Position numbers and translations under genes: made by a program. Positions 1 through 7,817 of a DNA stretch of 35,186 bases are shown piece after piece. The first letter of the stretch is position 1. The number at the start of each line of letters is the position of its first letter. This DNA is from Gammaproteobacteria bacterium (GTDB lineage Bacteria > Pseudomonadota > Gammaproteobacteria > Pseudomonadales > Azotimanducaceae), in contig VXSY01000127.1 of NCBI GenBank assembly GCA_009837725.1, positions 7,879-43,064 on the forward strand, written 5' to 3'. The notes beneath the pieces were generated by a model. It did not search any database and was not told where the DNA came from. It saw nothing but the letters and a program-made list of their open reading frames with translations.

Positions 1-135
1 CTCGACCAAGGAGGCTTGGGTCATCAGGTTCATGATGAGGAAGAGCACCAGCAGGAGCGCAAAAATGCCGCCGAAGATCTCCACCATCGGCGTGCCGCTA
101 CCGTCCTGCTCCCGACCCCGGCCGTGTCTGGCCAC
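1..135 (-). CDS. Small membrane protein, partner of the channel protein (partial, runs off the window)
   Basis: Not in the ORF track because it is cut by the window edge. The minus strand opens with GTG at 135, directly after the TAG stop of the MotA/TolQ/ExbB-like gene (138-136), so the two are almost certainly co-transcribed and translationally coupled. The 45 visible residues have a basic/polar N-terminus (ARHGRGREQDGSG) followed by one hydrophobic helix (IFGGIFALLLVLFLIMNLM). One transmembrane helix after a short cytoplasmic tail is the plan of ExbD/TolR/MotB stator partners. Those proteins usually carry an Asp in this helix, whereas here the only nearby acidic residue is a Glu at the helix start. 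The identity as a partner rests on position and topology only. The C-terminal domain lies outside the window. Confidence 0.6.
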   Translation of the reverse strand, partial: MARHGRGREQDGSGTPMVEIFGGIFALLLVLFLIMNLMTQASLVE

Positions 136-1188
136 CTAACCCCCGTCGGCTCCGTGGGGCGGAGCGGCGCGAACGCGTGCCTCGAAATCCACCAACACGC
201 CGTCTTCCCAGCGTTGCAGGGCGGTCTGCAGGAGGGTGAGGAACACGCTCAGGGACAGCGCGATCAAGGTGGTGTCGAAGGCGATGCCGAGGGGCGCGAT
301 GGCTTGGCCCAGTTCCGTCGAGAGGTCGCCGAGACTGGTCTTGGCGCCGACGATGCTCTGGATGCCATCGGCCGCGAGCGAGATGCCGAGCACCGTGCCG
401 ATGAAGCCAAGAATGGGAATCGCCCAGTTGATGTAGCGTGGGACGACATAGAAATCGGCCGATTGCTTCCAGACGATGTCGAGGAACGCTTCGGCATCCG
501 TTGCGCGGTCGCCGCTCGGATCCAGCGCGTCTCGGTGCGCACCCAAAAGGACGGACTCCGCGCGCCCCGCCGCCAACATCTGTCGTTCCCGCCAAAGCAC
601 CCAGCCCTTGTACGCCAAGAGCAGCAGGCCCCAGAAGAACAAAACGAGCGTTAGCGGCGGGATAACGCCACGATCAACGAATTTAGCCGCAAGATACGAC
701 CATTTCTCCGAGTTCAAACCGATGTAGTCGATGAGCAGAACGGTGCCGGTGGCCACCGCCGTGGCGAGGGCCAATGTCAGCACCAGCGGCGGCCCGACGA
801 GTGCGGCCGCGAGCCGATCCGACATCGACTCTCCGCTTTCGGCACCCCCGCGTCGGGCGAGAACGAGATAGGCCGCATACAGCGCTGGGGCCATCACCAG
901 CAATGGAATCGACGGCTCTATCCGCACGGGCGCATCGCCGAGCGCCGGCAGTAGCCCACTCACGGAAACCGCCACCGCAACCACCACAAGCGCAAGGTAG
1001 GCGACGATTTCCGCACACCGCCTTGCCTGCACCGAGCCGACGAGCCGAGGCAGCCAACCCGGCAGGGATCCAATGACGATGCCCACCAATGCACCACCGA
1101 GCATCGACACCGACAACGCATAGGCGACACTCGCCCCAGCAAGCGCGACGAAGGCGGCGAACAAGGCGACAAGGCTCAAGTGTTTCAT
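136..1188 (-). CDS. MotA/TolQ/ExbB proton-channel family membrane protein
   Basis: A 350-residue polytopic membrane protein. An N-terminal hydrophobic segment (residues about 1-25) is followed by roughly five further hydrophobic stretches, then a cytoplasmic stretch (about 200-240), then the family-specific C-terminal part: IPILGFIGTVLGIS, a charged linker with LSTELGQAIAPLGIAFDTT, and a last helix LIALSLSVFLTLLQ. That pattern (GTVxG, then a long segment ending in AFxTTLxAL) is the MotA/TolQ/ExbB domain, which forms ion channels that drive a partner protein. The protein has more N-terminal helices than ExbB or TolQ (normally three in total). The next gene starts one base after the stop and encodes a single-helix protein, as expected for a channel/partner pair. 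What it powers cannot be told from this window. Confidence 0.75.
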   Translation of the reverse strand: MKHLSLVALFAAFVALAGASVAYALSVSMLGGALVGIVIGSLPGWLPRLVGSVQARRCAEIVAYLALVVVAVAVSVSGLLPALGDAPVRIEPSIPLLVMAPALYAAYLVLARRGGAESGESMSDRLAAALVGPPLVLTLALATAVATGTVLLIDYIGLNSEKWSYLAAKFVDRGVIPPLTLVLFFWGLLLLAYKGWVLWRERQMLAAGRAESVLLGAHRDALDPSGDRATDAEAFLDIVWKQSADFYVVPRYINWAIPILGFIGTVLGISLAADGIQSIVGAKTSLGDLSTELGQAIAPLGIAFDTTLIALSLSVFLTLLQTALQRWEDGVLVDFEARVRAAPPHGADGG

Positions 1189-1224
1189 TCAGATAGGGTT
1201 GCAGCCGCAAAAGAAACGCGCCTG

Positions 1225-1300
1225 TGGGCGCGAGCGGCGCGCCCTGAGGGCGCGTCGGTGGGAAGCTCTCGCCCCCAGGGGGCTCGTTTCGAGCCTGGAG
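1225..1300. repeat. Palindromic REP-like intergenic repeat
   Basis: The interval between the channel gene start and the oxidoreductase stop holds two hairpins: CGCGCCC-TGA-GGGCGCG at about 1238-1254 and a CCCCC-A-GGGGG core at about 1272-1283. The sequence GGGCGCGTCGG is shared with copies near 13450-13560, 22895-22920 and 29128-29158, so it belongs to a dispersed family. It could also act as a bidirectional terminator, but there is no T-run. Confidence 0.55.
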
Positions 1301-1308
1301 TCAATCCC

Positions 1309-3654
1309 TCAGGCCGAGCTTCTGCCATACAGGGAAAGCTCCACGGCCTCGAACTCCACATCTTCGCCGAACTCTACGTCCTGCATGAAGTCCGGGTTTC
1401 GTGCGCGCCGTTTGTTCGCGTTCTTCTCCAAGGCGTTGGGCATGGGTTCGGTCTTGCCGAAGGTGGCCTCGATCTCGGCCACTTCCTTCGGCGTGAGCTT
1501 GGTGAGCGAGCAAGGCACGCCTTTCATGTGGGGGATGCCTTGCTCGCGGTCGATGAAGGCTGGGTCGTCGTCTGGGGTGATCTGGGCGTCGGCGAAGGCC
1601 CAGGCGCCGGAGAGGTGTTCGAGGCCGGACGCCGATTCCGGTTTCCACCAGCCGTGGGGAACGCGGACGAGGCCCTCGGGCATTCCGGAGCGGACGAATG
1701 CGCGGCCCACCATGGCACCGGTGGAGGTGGCGACTCGGATCCAGTCTCCTTCGTCAAGACCATAGCGAACGCGATCCGGTTCGCTGACGAAGAAGGTCGG
1801 GTCCTGCGCTCGCTTACGCAGTTCCGGGATGTGGCGGTGGCCGGTGCGGTAGTACTCGTCGTCCGGCAGGCCGATGAACATGCTCATCGGATAGGTATCG
1901 TCTGTCCCCTGCACCTCGCGGTAGTAGGGCAGGGGGTCGAAACCGAAGCCCTCCAGGATCGCCGAATGCAGCTCCACCTTGCCGGAGGGGGTGGCGAAGC
2001 CCGTCTTCAGATACTTGCGTTCAGGATTCTCCGCTTTCGGCATGGAACCGGTTCGCACTACCTCGGCCCACGTCGTGCCAGCCGGTTCGAGCCGATAGTC
2101 GAGCAGCTCCTCCTCCGTGCGCCAAGGGAAGTGTTCCCCGAGCCCCATGCGTCGTGCCAATTCGCACCAGAAATGCACGATGCTGCGGCATTCTCCCGGC
2201 GCTGGCATGGCGCGGTCGCTGATGCCGGCCATCATGCCGGGCCGTTCGAGCCACGAATCACCCGGCAGAACGTAATCGGCAAGCTGCGCCGTGGGCGTCA
2301 GCATGTGCTCGAAGGCGACGATGAGGTCTTGGTTCATCAGCGCCTTGTAGATGCGGTCCGTGTTGGCGAACGACATCAGCGTGTTGTTCGCGAGCGCAAA
2401 GAACGCCTTCACCGGATAGGGGTTGCCGTCCGCCATCGCCTTGAAGGTCGCGGCCGGATTGGCCATGTAGCAGCCGCCCACAAGGTTGGCGTAGCGATGC
2501 CCCCACACCTCTTCGCAGGCATCGCCCAAGGGCTCCATGCCGCGATAGGTGAAGACGGGGAACTCGTCGGCGCCGAGTTGCTTCGCCTTCTGCTCCGGTG
2601 CGAGGCGTTCGTGCATTTCCACTTCGGTGTCGGAGCGGACGCCGGGGTTGAAGCCGGCGAACATCTCGCCGCCCTTGATGTCGAGATTGCCGGTCAAGGC
2701 GCGCAGCGCGCAGTGCAGGCGGATGGCGGAGGTGCTCGACACCTGCTGGTCTGTGATGGGCGACCACGGGATGGCGGCGCGGTCGGACAGCGCGTACATG
2801 CGCGCCGCCTTTTCGATCAGTTCCGCATCTACGCCGGTAATTTCGGCCACCCGATCCAGCGGATACTGCCGAACGCGCTCGGCGAACTCGTCGAAGCCCA
2901 CCGTCCAGTCGCGCACGAACTCCTTGTCGTAGAGCTCCTGCTCGATGATGACGTTGAGCCAACCGAAGGTCATGGCCGCGTCGGTGCCCGCACGCAGCGG
3001 CAGCCAGATGTCGGCCGCCTCCGCGTTCTCGCTCCTGCGTGGATCGAGCACGATCAGCTTGGCGCCGTTCGCCTGCGCCGTGCGGATGGTCTTGTATTCG
3101 ATGGTCCAGCTATGGCGGCGCGGGTCGTGCCCGAACAGGACGATGCACTCGGTGTTCAAGAGGTCGCCGCGCGGATACCAGCCATACACGAGCCGGTTCA
3201 CCGCTGCCGTATTGCCCATGCAATAGGCGATGCCGCTGATGAAGTTCGGCGTGCCGACGAGGTTCATGAAGCGCCGGGTGAGGCCGTTGTCGAGGCCGAG
3301 GTTGGCGTTGCTGCCAGCCACCGCGAGGGCTTCCGGGCCATGCGTCTCGACAACGTTGGTGAGCGAGGCGGCAATGCCGTCGAGCGCGCTCTCCCAAGAC
3401 ACGGGCTCCCACTTGCCTTCGCCCCGCTCGCCGACCCGCTTCAGCGGCTGCATGAGCCGATCCGGATGCGCGAACGATTTGGGCGCATACGCACCCTTCA
3501 TGCAGATCACGTCCTTGAAGAAGGGATGGTCCCGCGTCGTCACCTTCACCACCCGATCCGTGGCCGTGTCCACCTTTGCGGCTAGGGGGCAGAAACAGTC
3601 GCAGCTATGGCAGACAACGTTGCGCGTGACGGTGGGCTGTGCAGTGGCATTCAT
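1309..3654 (-). CDS. Molybdopterin-dependent oxidoreductase (DMSO reductase/formate dehydrogenase superfamily)
   Basis: About 781 residues when started at ATG 3654 (MNATAQPTVTRN). The track start at 3879 adds 75 Arg/Pro-rich residues that overlap the upstream protease and do not look like family sequence. An N-terminal 4Fe-4S site is visible as C15-x2-C18-x3-C22 with a fourth Cys at about 51 (VICMKG), the typical MopB Fe4S4 domain. The candidate molybdenum ligand is a Cys near residue 145 (AYCMGNT). The pterin-binding body follows (LFGHDPRRH; LDPRRSENAEAADIWLPLRAGTDAAM), and a C-terminal molydopterin dinucleotide-binding domain ends the protein. No twin-arginine signal is present, so it is probably cytoplasmic. 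The substrate is not evident. It lies 43 bp downstream of the M48 gene on the same strand, and no small Fe-S or membrane subunit is adjacent. Confidence 0.85.
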   Translation of the reverse strand: MNATAQPTVTRNVVCHSCDCFCPLAAKVDTATDRVVKVTTRDHPFFKDVICMKGAYAPKSFAHPDRLMQPLKRVGERGEGKWEPVSWESALDGIAASLTNVVETHGPEALAVAGSNANLGLDNGLTRRFMNLVGTPNFISGIAYCMGNTAAVNRLVYGWYPRGDLLNTECIVLFGHDPRRHSWTIEYKTIRTAQANGAKLIVLDPRRSENAEAADIWLPLRAGTDAAMTFGWLNVIIEQELYDKEFVRDWTVGFDEFAERVRQYPLDRVAEITGVDAELIEKAARMYALSDRAAIPWSPITDQQVSSTSAIRLHCALRALTGNLDIKGGEMFAGFNPGVRSDTEVEMHERLAPEQKAKQLGADEFPVFTYRGMEPLGDACEEVWGHRYANLVGGCYMANPAATFKAMADGNPYPVKAFFALANNTLMSFANTDRIYKALMNQDLIVAFEHMLTPTAQLADYVLPGDSWLERPGMMAGISDRAMPAPGECRSIVHFWCELARRMGLGEHFPWRTEEELLDYRLEPAGTTWAEVVRTGSMPKAENPERKYLKTGFATPSGKVELHSAILEGFGFDPLPYYREVQGTDDTYPMSMFIGLPDDEYYRTGHRHIPELRKRAQDPTFFVSEPDRVRYGLDEGDWIRVATSTGAMVGRAFVRSGMPEGLVRVPHGWWKPESASGLEHLSGAWAFADAQITPDDDPAFIDREQGIPHMKGVPCSLTKLTPKEVAEIEATFGKTEPMPNALEKNANKRRARNPDFMQDVEFGEDVEFEAVELSLYGRSSA

Positions 3655-3697
3655 CGTGTGCGGCGTCTCCGGGTTGTAGGTACGCGGGTGGCGAAAC

Positions 3698-4546
3698 TCA
3701 CCACGTTTGTTCCGATGGTTCAAGCGAGTGTGCGTAGAGTATCTGCACTTCGCGCGCAATGGGCGGCGTCTCGGGCAGCAGGGGGCGCATGGCCCGCGCC
3801 AAGTCCGCCAGCGTTTCCTGCCGGCGGTAGGGGCTTGGGTGCGTGCTGAGGAATTCCGGTGGGCGGGGTCCATCGCCAAGGTCGATCATCTTCTTCCACA
3901 GCGTGGCGGCGGCGCGCGGCGCATAGCCGGCTCGGGCGGCGAGCTCGATGCCGATGCGGTCGGCTTCGGTCTCGGCGGCGCGGCTGTTGGGGAGCGCGAT
4001 GGCGAGCTCTGCGGCAACGGAGGCCGCGTTGGCGGTGTCCTCGTCTTCCGCAGCGACCGCGATCGCCACCACGCCCAGCGTTTGGGCAATGGCGAGGGAC
4101 ATCTGTTCGGCGGTGTGGTTGGCGATGGCGTGGGATAGCTCGTGCCCCATCACTTGCGCCAACTCATCGTCGGTGGGATCAAGCTGCTCGATCAGCCCGC
4201 TGTGGACACCCATCCGTCCGCCGGCCATGCACCAGGCGTTGACGGTCTCCGGGTCGTCGATGAGCGCCACGCTCCAATCCCAAGTGCTTGTGTGCGGATA
4301 CTGCAGCTCCGCCGCCGCTACCAGGCGACCGGTGATGACGGCGATGCGATCCGCCAGCACTGGATCGGAGAGCAAGCCATGTTCCTCGGAGAGTTGCTCC
4401 ACCATCGACAGATACGCCGGCGCCGAATGGGCAATCGCCGCCTCTGGCGACACCAACAGGAACTGCGTCCGGCCCGTCGGGCTGGTGGCGCACCCGGCCA
4501 GGAAAGCGAACGACAGGAGGGCGAGCGCAAAGAGGGATCGGCGCAT
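3698..4546 (-). CDS. M48-family zinc metalloprotease, lipoprotein
   Basis: The start is set at ATG 4546 because MRRSLFALALLSFAFLAGC is a complete lipoprotein signal (lipobox LAGC, Cys19). The track start at 4600 adds 18 residues in front of it. The 282-residue protein carries the zinc motif HELSH at about 135-139 and the downstream third-ligand region AAETEADRIGIELAARAGY, which is characteristic of M48 (BepA/LoiP/YcaL-like) peptidases. It also ends with the family's STHPSPYRR motif. Such proteins are tethered to the outer or inner membrane on the periplasmic side and take part in outer-membrane protein quality control. No TPR repeats follow, so it is the short LoiP/YcaL type rather than BepA. 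Confidence 0.88.
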   Translation of the reverse strand: MRRSLFALALLSFAFLAGCATSPTGRTQFLLVSPEAAIAHSAPAYLSMVEQLSEEHGLLSDPVLADRIAVITGRLVAAAELQYPHTSTWDWSVALIDDPETVNAWCMAGGRMGVHSGLIEQLDPTDDELAQVMGHELSHAIANHTAEQMSLAIAQTLGVVAIAVAAEDEDTANAASVAAELAIALPNSRAAETEADRIGIELAARAGYAPRAAATLWKKMIDLGDGPRPPEFLSTHPSPYRRQETLADLARAMRPLLPETPPIAREVQILYAHSLEPSEQTW

Positions 4547-4599
4547 GGAGGAGGTTGCTTCGGCGACAGCGCCCATCATACGCGGTGGGCTGGCGGACA

Positions 4600-4700
4600 T
4601 GGCTCGCGACGCTGGCGCGCCCTTGCGGGCACGCGTGCTCGCATTCGCTCTCAGCTACGGCTAGCGGCTGCCACGGGGCGAGAGCCCCCCAACGGGAAGG
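4600..4700. repeat. REP-like palindromic sequence between divergent genes
   Basis: The divergent gap between the protease and sodC contains GCGCGCCCTTGCGGGCACGC followed by a stretch (TGCTCGCATTCGCTCTCAGC then TACGGCTAGC) that closely resembles 22943-22975 (TGCTCGCGTTCGCTCGCAGC then TACGGCGAGC). It is a diverged member of the same dispersed repeat family. Promoters for both genes must lie in this roughly 220-bp gap, but I could not pick out convincing -35/-10 boxes. Confidence 0.5.
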
Positions 4701-4769
4701 CGCCGCGGTCGCCCGCAAACGGTCGCGCTCGTGTTGTAGGCTGCCCCCTTCGCAGTGACGGGGATACCC

Positions 4770-5306
4770 ATGTCCATTCGAACTGGCGCAGCGACAGCCG
4801 TCGCTTCCTTGGCGCTGGCACTTTGCGGCTTCGCGGCATCAAGTGACGAACCTGCCATGGCGCAGGCAGACATGGTGGACCCCGGAGGAAAGGCGATCGG
4901 CACCGTCACGTTCGAGCAGACACCGAGCGGCGTGCTGATCAACGTGGACGTGGCCGATCTGCCACCGGGCCCCCACGGCATCCACCTGCACGCCGTCGGT
5001 GCCTGCACGCCGGATTTCGGCGCCGCCAAGGGCCACATCAATCCCGACGGCGTAGCGCATGGCCTGCGCCATCCCGAGGGGCCCGATCAGGGCGACCTGC
5101 CCTTGCTGTTCGTCCATGCCGACGGTTCGGCGCGGGCGGAGTTCTACCACACCCGCATCAGCGTCAAGGACGTCGGCGACAATCCGGTCTTGCTGGACGA
5201 AGACGGCTCGTCGGTCATCATCCACGACAAACCGGACGACCACATCACGCAGCCCATCGGCGGTGCTGGCGGTCGCATCGCCTGCGGAGTCATTGCGGGC
5301 TCGTAG
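4770..5306 (+). CDS. sodC: Cu/Zn superoxide dismutase, periplasmic
   Basis: Dismutates superoxide in the periplasm. ATG 4770 is preferred over the upstream GTG 4755 because it gives a clean signal peptide (MSIRTGAATAVASLALALCG). The metal site is recognisable in order: HLH (copper ligands), GHINP (bridging His), the zinc loop HGLRHPEGPDQGDLP, and HDKPDDH carrying the last copper His. The active-site Arg is in GGAGGRIACGV, and the intramolecular disulfide cysteines are present (VGAC and IACG). The length of 178 residues fits bacterial SodC. The gene sits 7 bp upstream of the histidine phosphatase on the same strand, so they probably share a transcript. Confidence 0.93.
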   Translation: MSIRTGAATAVASLALALCGFAASSDEPAMAQADMVDPGGKAIGTVTFEQTPSGVLINVDVADLPPGPHGIHLHAVGACTPDFGAAKGHINPDGVAHGLRHPEGPDQGDLPLLFVHADGSARAEFYHTRISVKDVGDNPVLLDEDGSSVIIHDKPDDHITQPIGGAGGRIACGVIAGS

Positions 5307-5313
5307 AGCGAGA

Positions 5314-5898
5314 ATGGAACTCATACTCGTGCGCCACGGCCTGCCCGTGCGGCAGGAACTCGCCTCCGGGCGAGCCGACCCCGAACTCTCCGGCACAGGA
5401 AGACAGCAGGCACAGCATGTCGCCGACTGGCTGCGCAACGAAGGCATAGATGCCATCTACACCAGTCCCATGCGTCGTGCCCGCGAGACGGCGGACCCGC
5501 TCGCCATCCGGCTGGACTGCGCCCCCACCGTGCACGACGCCATCGCCGAATACGACCGTGCCGCCTCCCACTACATCCCGATGGAGGAACTCAAGCAGGA
5601 GGACTACGCCGCTTGGAAGGAGTTCGTGGACGGCGGCTACGGCGACGATTACGACATGGCCACGTTCGCCAAGACGGTGGTGGCGGGAATGGAAGAGATC
5701 ATCACCTCCCACCCGGGCCATCGCGTGGCCGCGTTCTGCCACGGTGGCGTGATCAACGCCTGGGCCTCCCATGTCCTCGACATGCGCCCAAGCCTCTTAA
5801 TAGACGTCGCCTACGGCAGCATCAACCGCTTCCTCTGCGCCTCCACCGGCGAGCGCAACATCCGCAGCCTGAACGAGACGGGGCACTTGGTGGATTGA
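5314..5898 (+). CDS. Histidine phosphatase (phosphoglycerate-mutase-like) superfamily protein
   Basis: The start is ATG 5314, immediately before the catalytic LVRHG motif (residues 5-9). The track start at 5059 belongs to a run-through of the sodC region. The protein is 194 residues long. It shows the RHG phosphohistidine motif, the SPMRRARETADPLA helix with conserved arginines, and the second catalytic His in FCHGGVINAW. These are the hallmarks of the branch-1 histidine phosphatases (cobC/gpmB/SixA-like). The substrate is unknown. It follows sodC with a 7-bp gap, which suggests co-transcription without implying a shared function. Confidence 0.85.
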   Translation: MELILVRHGLPVRQELASGRADPELSGTGRQQAQHVADWLRNEGIDAIYTSPMRRARETADPLAIRLDCAPTVHDAIAEYDRAASHYIPMEELKQEDYAAWKEFVDGGYGDDYDMATFAKTVVAGMEEIITSHPGHRVAAFCHGGVINAWASHVLDMRPSLLIDVAYGSINRFLCASTGERNIRSLNETGHLVD

Positions 5899-5980
5899 TC
5901 CGCCCCCACGGCGTCGACTTCGTCGTTGCGATCCAGAGACTTGCCTTGGGGCGGGTGGTGACCGCCACAACGTGGTCATT

Positions 5981-6051
5981 GAGGCGATTTCGTCGCCGAA
6001 TCAAATCAAAATGGCGGTCCTTTTGAGGCGATTTGGGCGTAGAATCGCCTC
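5981..6051. promoter_or_regulatory. Putative operator of the fic gene: GAGGCGATT half-sites
   Basis: Three copies of the 9-mer GAGGCGATT lie just upstream of fic: direct copies at 5981-5989 and 6025-6033 and an inverted copy (AATCGCCTC) at 6043-6051. The last two make a perfect 9-bp inverted repeat with a 9-bp spacer that ends 2 bp before the ATG at 6054. The Fic protein has a C-terminal winged-helix-like segment, so autoregulation through these sites is plausible. The symmetry is seen in the sequence; the regulatory role is inferred. Confidence 0.55.
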
Positions 6052-6053
6052 AC

Positions 6054-7207
6054 ATGTGGGTATGGCAACATCCCAACTGGCCGAATTTCACGTTCGACCC
6101 AGCGGCGTTCGCAGGGCGCGTCGAGGCGTTCCACCGTGCTGCCGAACGCCTTTCCGGACGCTTCGAGGCGCTGTCCGACGCGTACCAAACGCACGCGCAA
6201 GTCGCTTTGATGCTTTCTGAAGTGATCGCGACGAGTGCAATCGAGGGCGAGAACCTAGATCGCGACTCGGTGCGTTCCTCCCTGCTCAGGCACTTCGGCG
6301 AGGTCGTCGGCCGCCACCAGCACGATGACCGGGCTGCGGGCGCCACCGAGTTGATCGTCGACGTGCGCCGTCACTGAATCGGCCGTTGTCGCACGAGACG
6401 CTGGGCAATTGGCAATCGCTGGTTGTGGTCCACCGAATCACCAGCACGATCATGCGCGGGGCCTACCGCAACCACGCCGAACCCATGCAGATCGTCAGTG
6501 GTCGTTACGTCGGCCGAGCGCGCAGAGTCCATTACGAGGCACCGCCTTCCACCGACGTACCCGGCGAGATGGCGCGGTTCTTGGGCTGGTACAACGGCGA
6601 CAGCAAACACCTCGCAGGACCGATTCGCGCAGCCGTTGCTCATGTCTGGTTCGAGAAAATCCATCCATTCGAGGACGGTAACGGAAGGGTGGGGCGCGCG
6701 ATTTCAGACCATGCCCTATCCCAGTCTTTGGGCCGACCGACGCTCGCGTGCCTAGCGACCGCCATTGACGCGGACCGAGACGGCTACTACGACGCACTCG
6801 AGGCAGTCGGGCGGGGCAATCTAGACCTTCGCGCGTTCCTCGACTACTTCACCGCCGCCATCGTCCGTGCACAGGAGATCGCGTTGGCAGAGGTAGGGTT
6901 CGTTCTCGGCAGGACGCGGTTCCACGACCGCTACGACGGACGCTTGAACGAGCGTCAACGCAAGGTGATTGCGCGTGTCTTCGCGGAGGGACGGGCCGGA
7001 TTCGCCGGCGGGCTGTCGGCGAAAAACTATGTATCCATCGCCAAATGTGCGCCAGCGACTGCAACCCGAGACTTGGCCGCACTACGCGACATGGGCGCAC
7101 TCGTTGCCCACGGGAGAGGGCGCGGAATCCGCTACGAGATTTCCTGCCCTACTCCCGCGCTGGACATGCCGGGTCAGTCGGCCCCGAACAGGACGAACCG
7201 CGAGTAG
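6054..7207 (+). pseudogene. Fic/DOC family AMPylase with DUF4172-like N-terminus, split by a one-base frameshift
   Basis: Two track ORFs (6033-6377 and 6386-7207) are halves of one Fic protein. The N-terminal half starts at ATG 6054 (MWVWQHPNWPNFTFD, typical of DUF4172-Fic proteins). It carries the autoinhibitory helix motif TSAIEGEN, whose Glu blocks ATP binding. The second half has the catalytic loop HPFEDGNGRVGR and a C-terminal winged-helix-like region (SIAKCAPATATRDLAALRDMGAL). The break is the TGA at 6375-6377. Adding a single G there (tgg aat cgg ccg) joins the frames as RRHWNRPLSHETLGNW and gives about 384 residues, a normal family length. The locus is therefore either a very recent pseudogene or a full gene with a base-calling error. 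Fic proteins transfer AMP to target hydroxyl groups. Confidence 0.85.
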
Positions 7208-7219
7208 GGGCTCTTGGCG

Positions 7220-7273
7220 TTTGGCCAGTAGCTCGGCAACCTGCTCTCCCGAGAGGTCGCGTGGCACCTTCAT
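7220..7273 (-). pseudogene. Truncated hicA-type toxin remnant
   Basis: ATG at 7273 overlaps the TGA of the hicB-like frame in an ATGA junction. The first 18 residues, MKVPRDLSGEQVAELLAK, match the conserved start of HicA-family mRNA interferases. Similarity stops after that, only a few bases from the stop codon of the convergent fic gene (7207), and the catalytic His and the rest of the dsRBD-like fold are absent. The toxin must be inactive. The break may be a deletion that joined this locus to the fic gene. Confidence 0.6.
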
Positions 7274-7484
7274 ACCGCTATGGCCTCGTCTCTGACGAGA
7301 TGTAACCGAACGACCTTGGGCGCTGCTTGGTCGCCGAAAATGGCAAAGCACAGCGTGCCGCGCCATGACCTTGAGGTCGGCCCAGTCATCCCCCGGCGTG
7401 AAGATGCTGTGGCCAAGGGCACGAGCTTCCGTACCCACCCTCCACGGACTCGCTGACTTCAAAGATGATCTCTGTTTCGGCCAT
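7270..7484 (-). pseudogene. HicB-family antitoxin, decayed by two +1 frameshifts
   Basis: Missed by the ORF track because it is broken. Reading from ATG 7484 gives MAETEIIFEVSESVEGGY. An extra base near 7430 shifts to the frame EARALGHSIFTPGDDWADL...AVLCHF, and an extra T in a TTTT run near 7338 shifts again to GDQAAPKVVRLHLVRDEAIAV and a stop. Removing both bases gives exactly 70 residues with the familiar layout of short HicB-like antitoxins (ARALGHSIFT, AVLCHF, RLHxVRDE). The gene is followed by the truncated hicA start, as in normal hicBA operons of this type. Confidence 0.65.
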
Positions 7485-7595
7485 TAGGGGCTCCTGCCAC
7501 ATGCATTCCGCTGGATCGTTGGCGGCACCGCCTGCGCCGGTGCTGACGTAACACCGGCGCGGCTCGGTCAGTACCTGCGTTGGAGGGTCGGGGTG

Positions 7596-7741
7596 CTACC
7601 GTTCGCAGAAACCCGCGCCGTGGCGGCGGTCGACGCCGTTGGTCATGCGCAGCGACTCCTTCTTTTTGGCGGGTGGTCATGCGGGCAAGCCACTCTTTGC
7701 GGTGCCGTCGTGGGAGTCGCATTGGAGAGGCGCAGCCAGAG
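7596..7741 (-). pseudogene. 3' fragment of a phytanoyl-CoA dioxygenase gene (duplicate of 9187-9332)
   Basis: By eye, about nine in ten bases of this stretch match the last 145 bp of the intact dioxygenase gene at 9187-9933, in the same orientation and including the stop codon. In translation the piece reads as WLARMTTRQKE, against WLAGMTTRQKE in the intact copy. A 4-base insertion and other indels break the frame. Similarity ends at about 7741. The rest of the gap 7485-7817 holds no credible gene. Two 3' ends of the same gene therefore flank the RES module. Confidence 0.75.
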
Positions 7742-7789
7742 GGTCGAACCCGCCCGCCCACCGATTGCCACCCGGGGTACTTTCGCATA

Positions 7790-7812
7790 CTATCGGCAGA
7801 ACGAATCGATAG
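7790..7812. promoter_or_regulatory. Small inverted repeat at the start of the RES module
   Basis: CTATCG (7790-7795) and CGATAG (7807-7812) form an inverted repeat with an 11-bp spacer. The right arm overlaps the ribosome-binding purines (AGGGG) of the antitoxin at 7818. A -10-like CATACTAT overlaps the left arm. An operator for the HTH-containing antitoxin is plausible but not shown. Confidence 0.35.
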
Positions 7813-7817
7813 GGGAC

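Noticed and set aside
1-1188. Zorya-type defence system (ZorAB)
   Set aside because: The channel protein lacks the long cytoplasmic coiled-coil tail of ZorA, and no ZorC/D/E-type genes are visible; only the generic MotA/ExbB fold is shared.
1180-3585. 801-residue plus-strand ORF
   Set aside because: Antisense shadow of the molybdopterin oxidoreductase; His/Arg/Val-rich with no domain pattern, while the minus strand has clear Fe-S and pterin-binding motifs.
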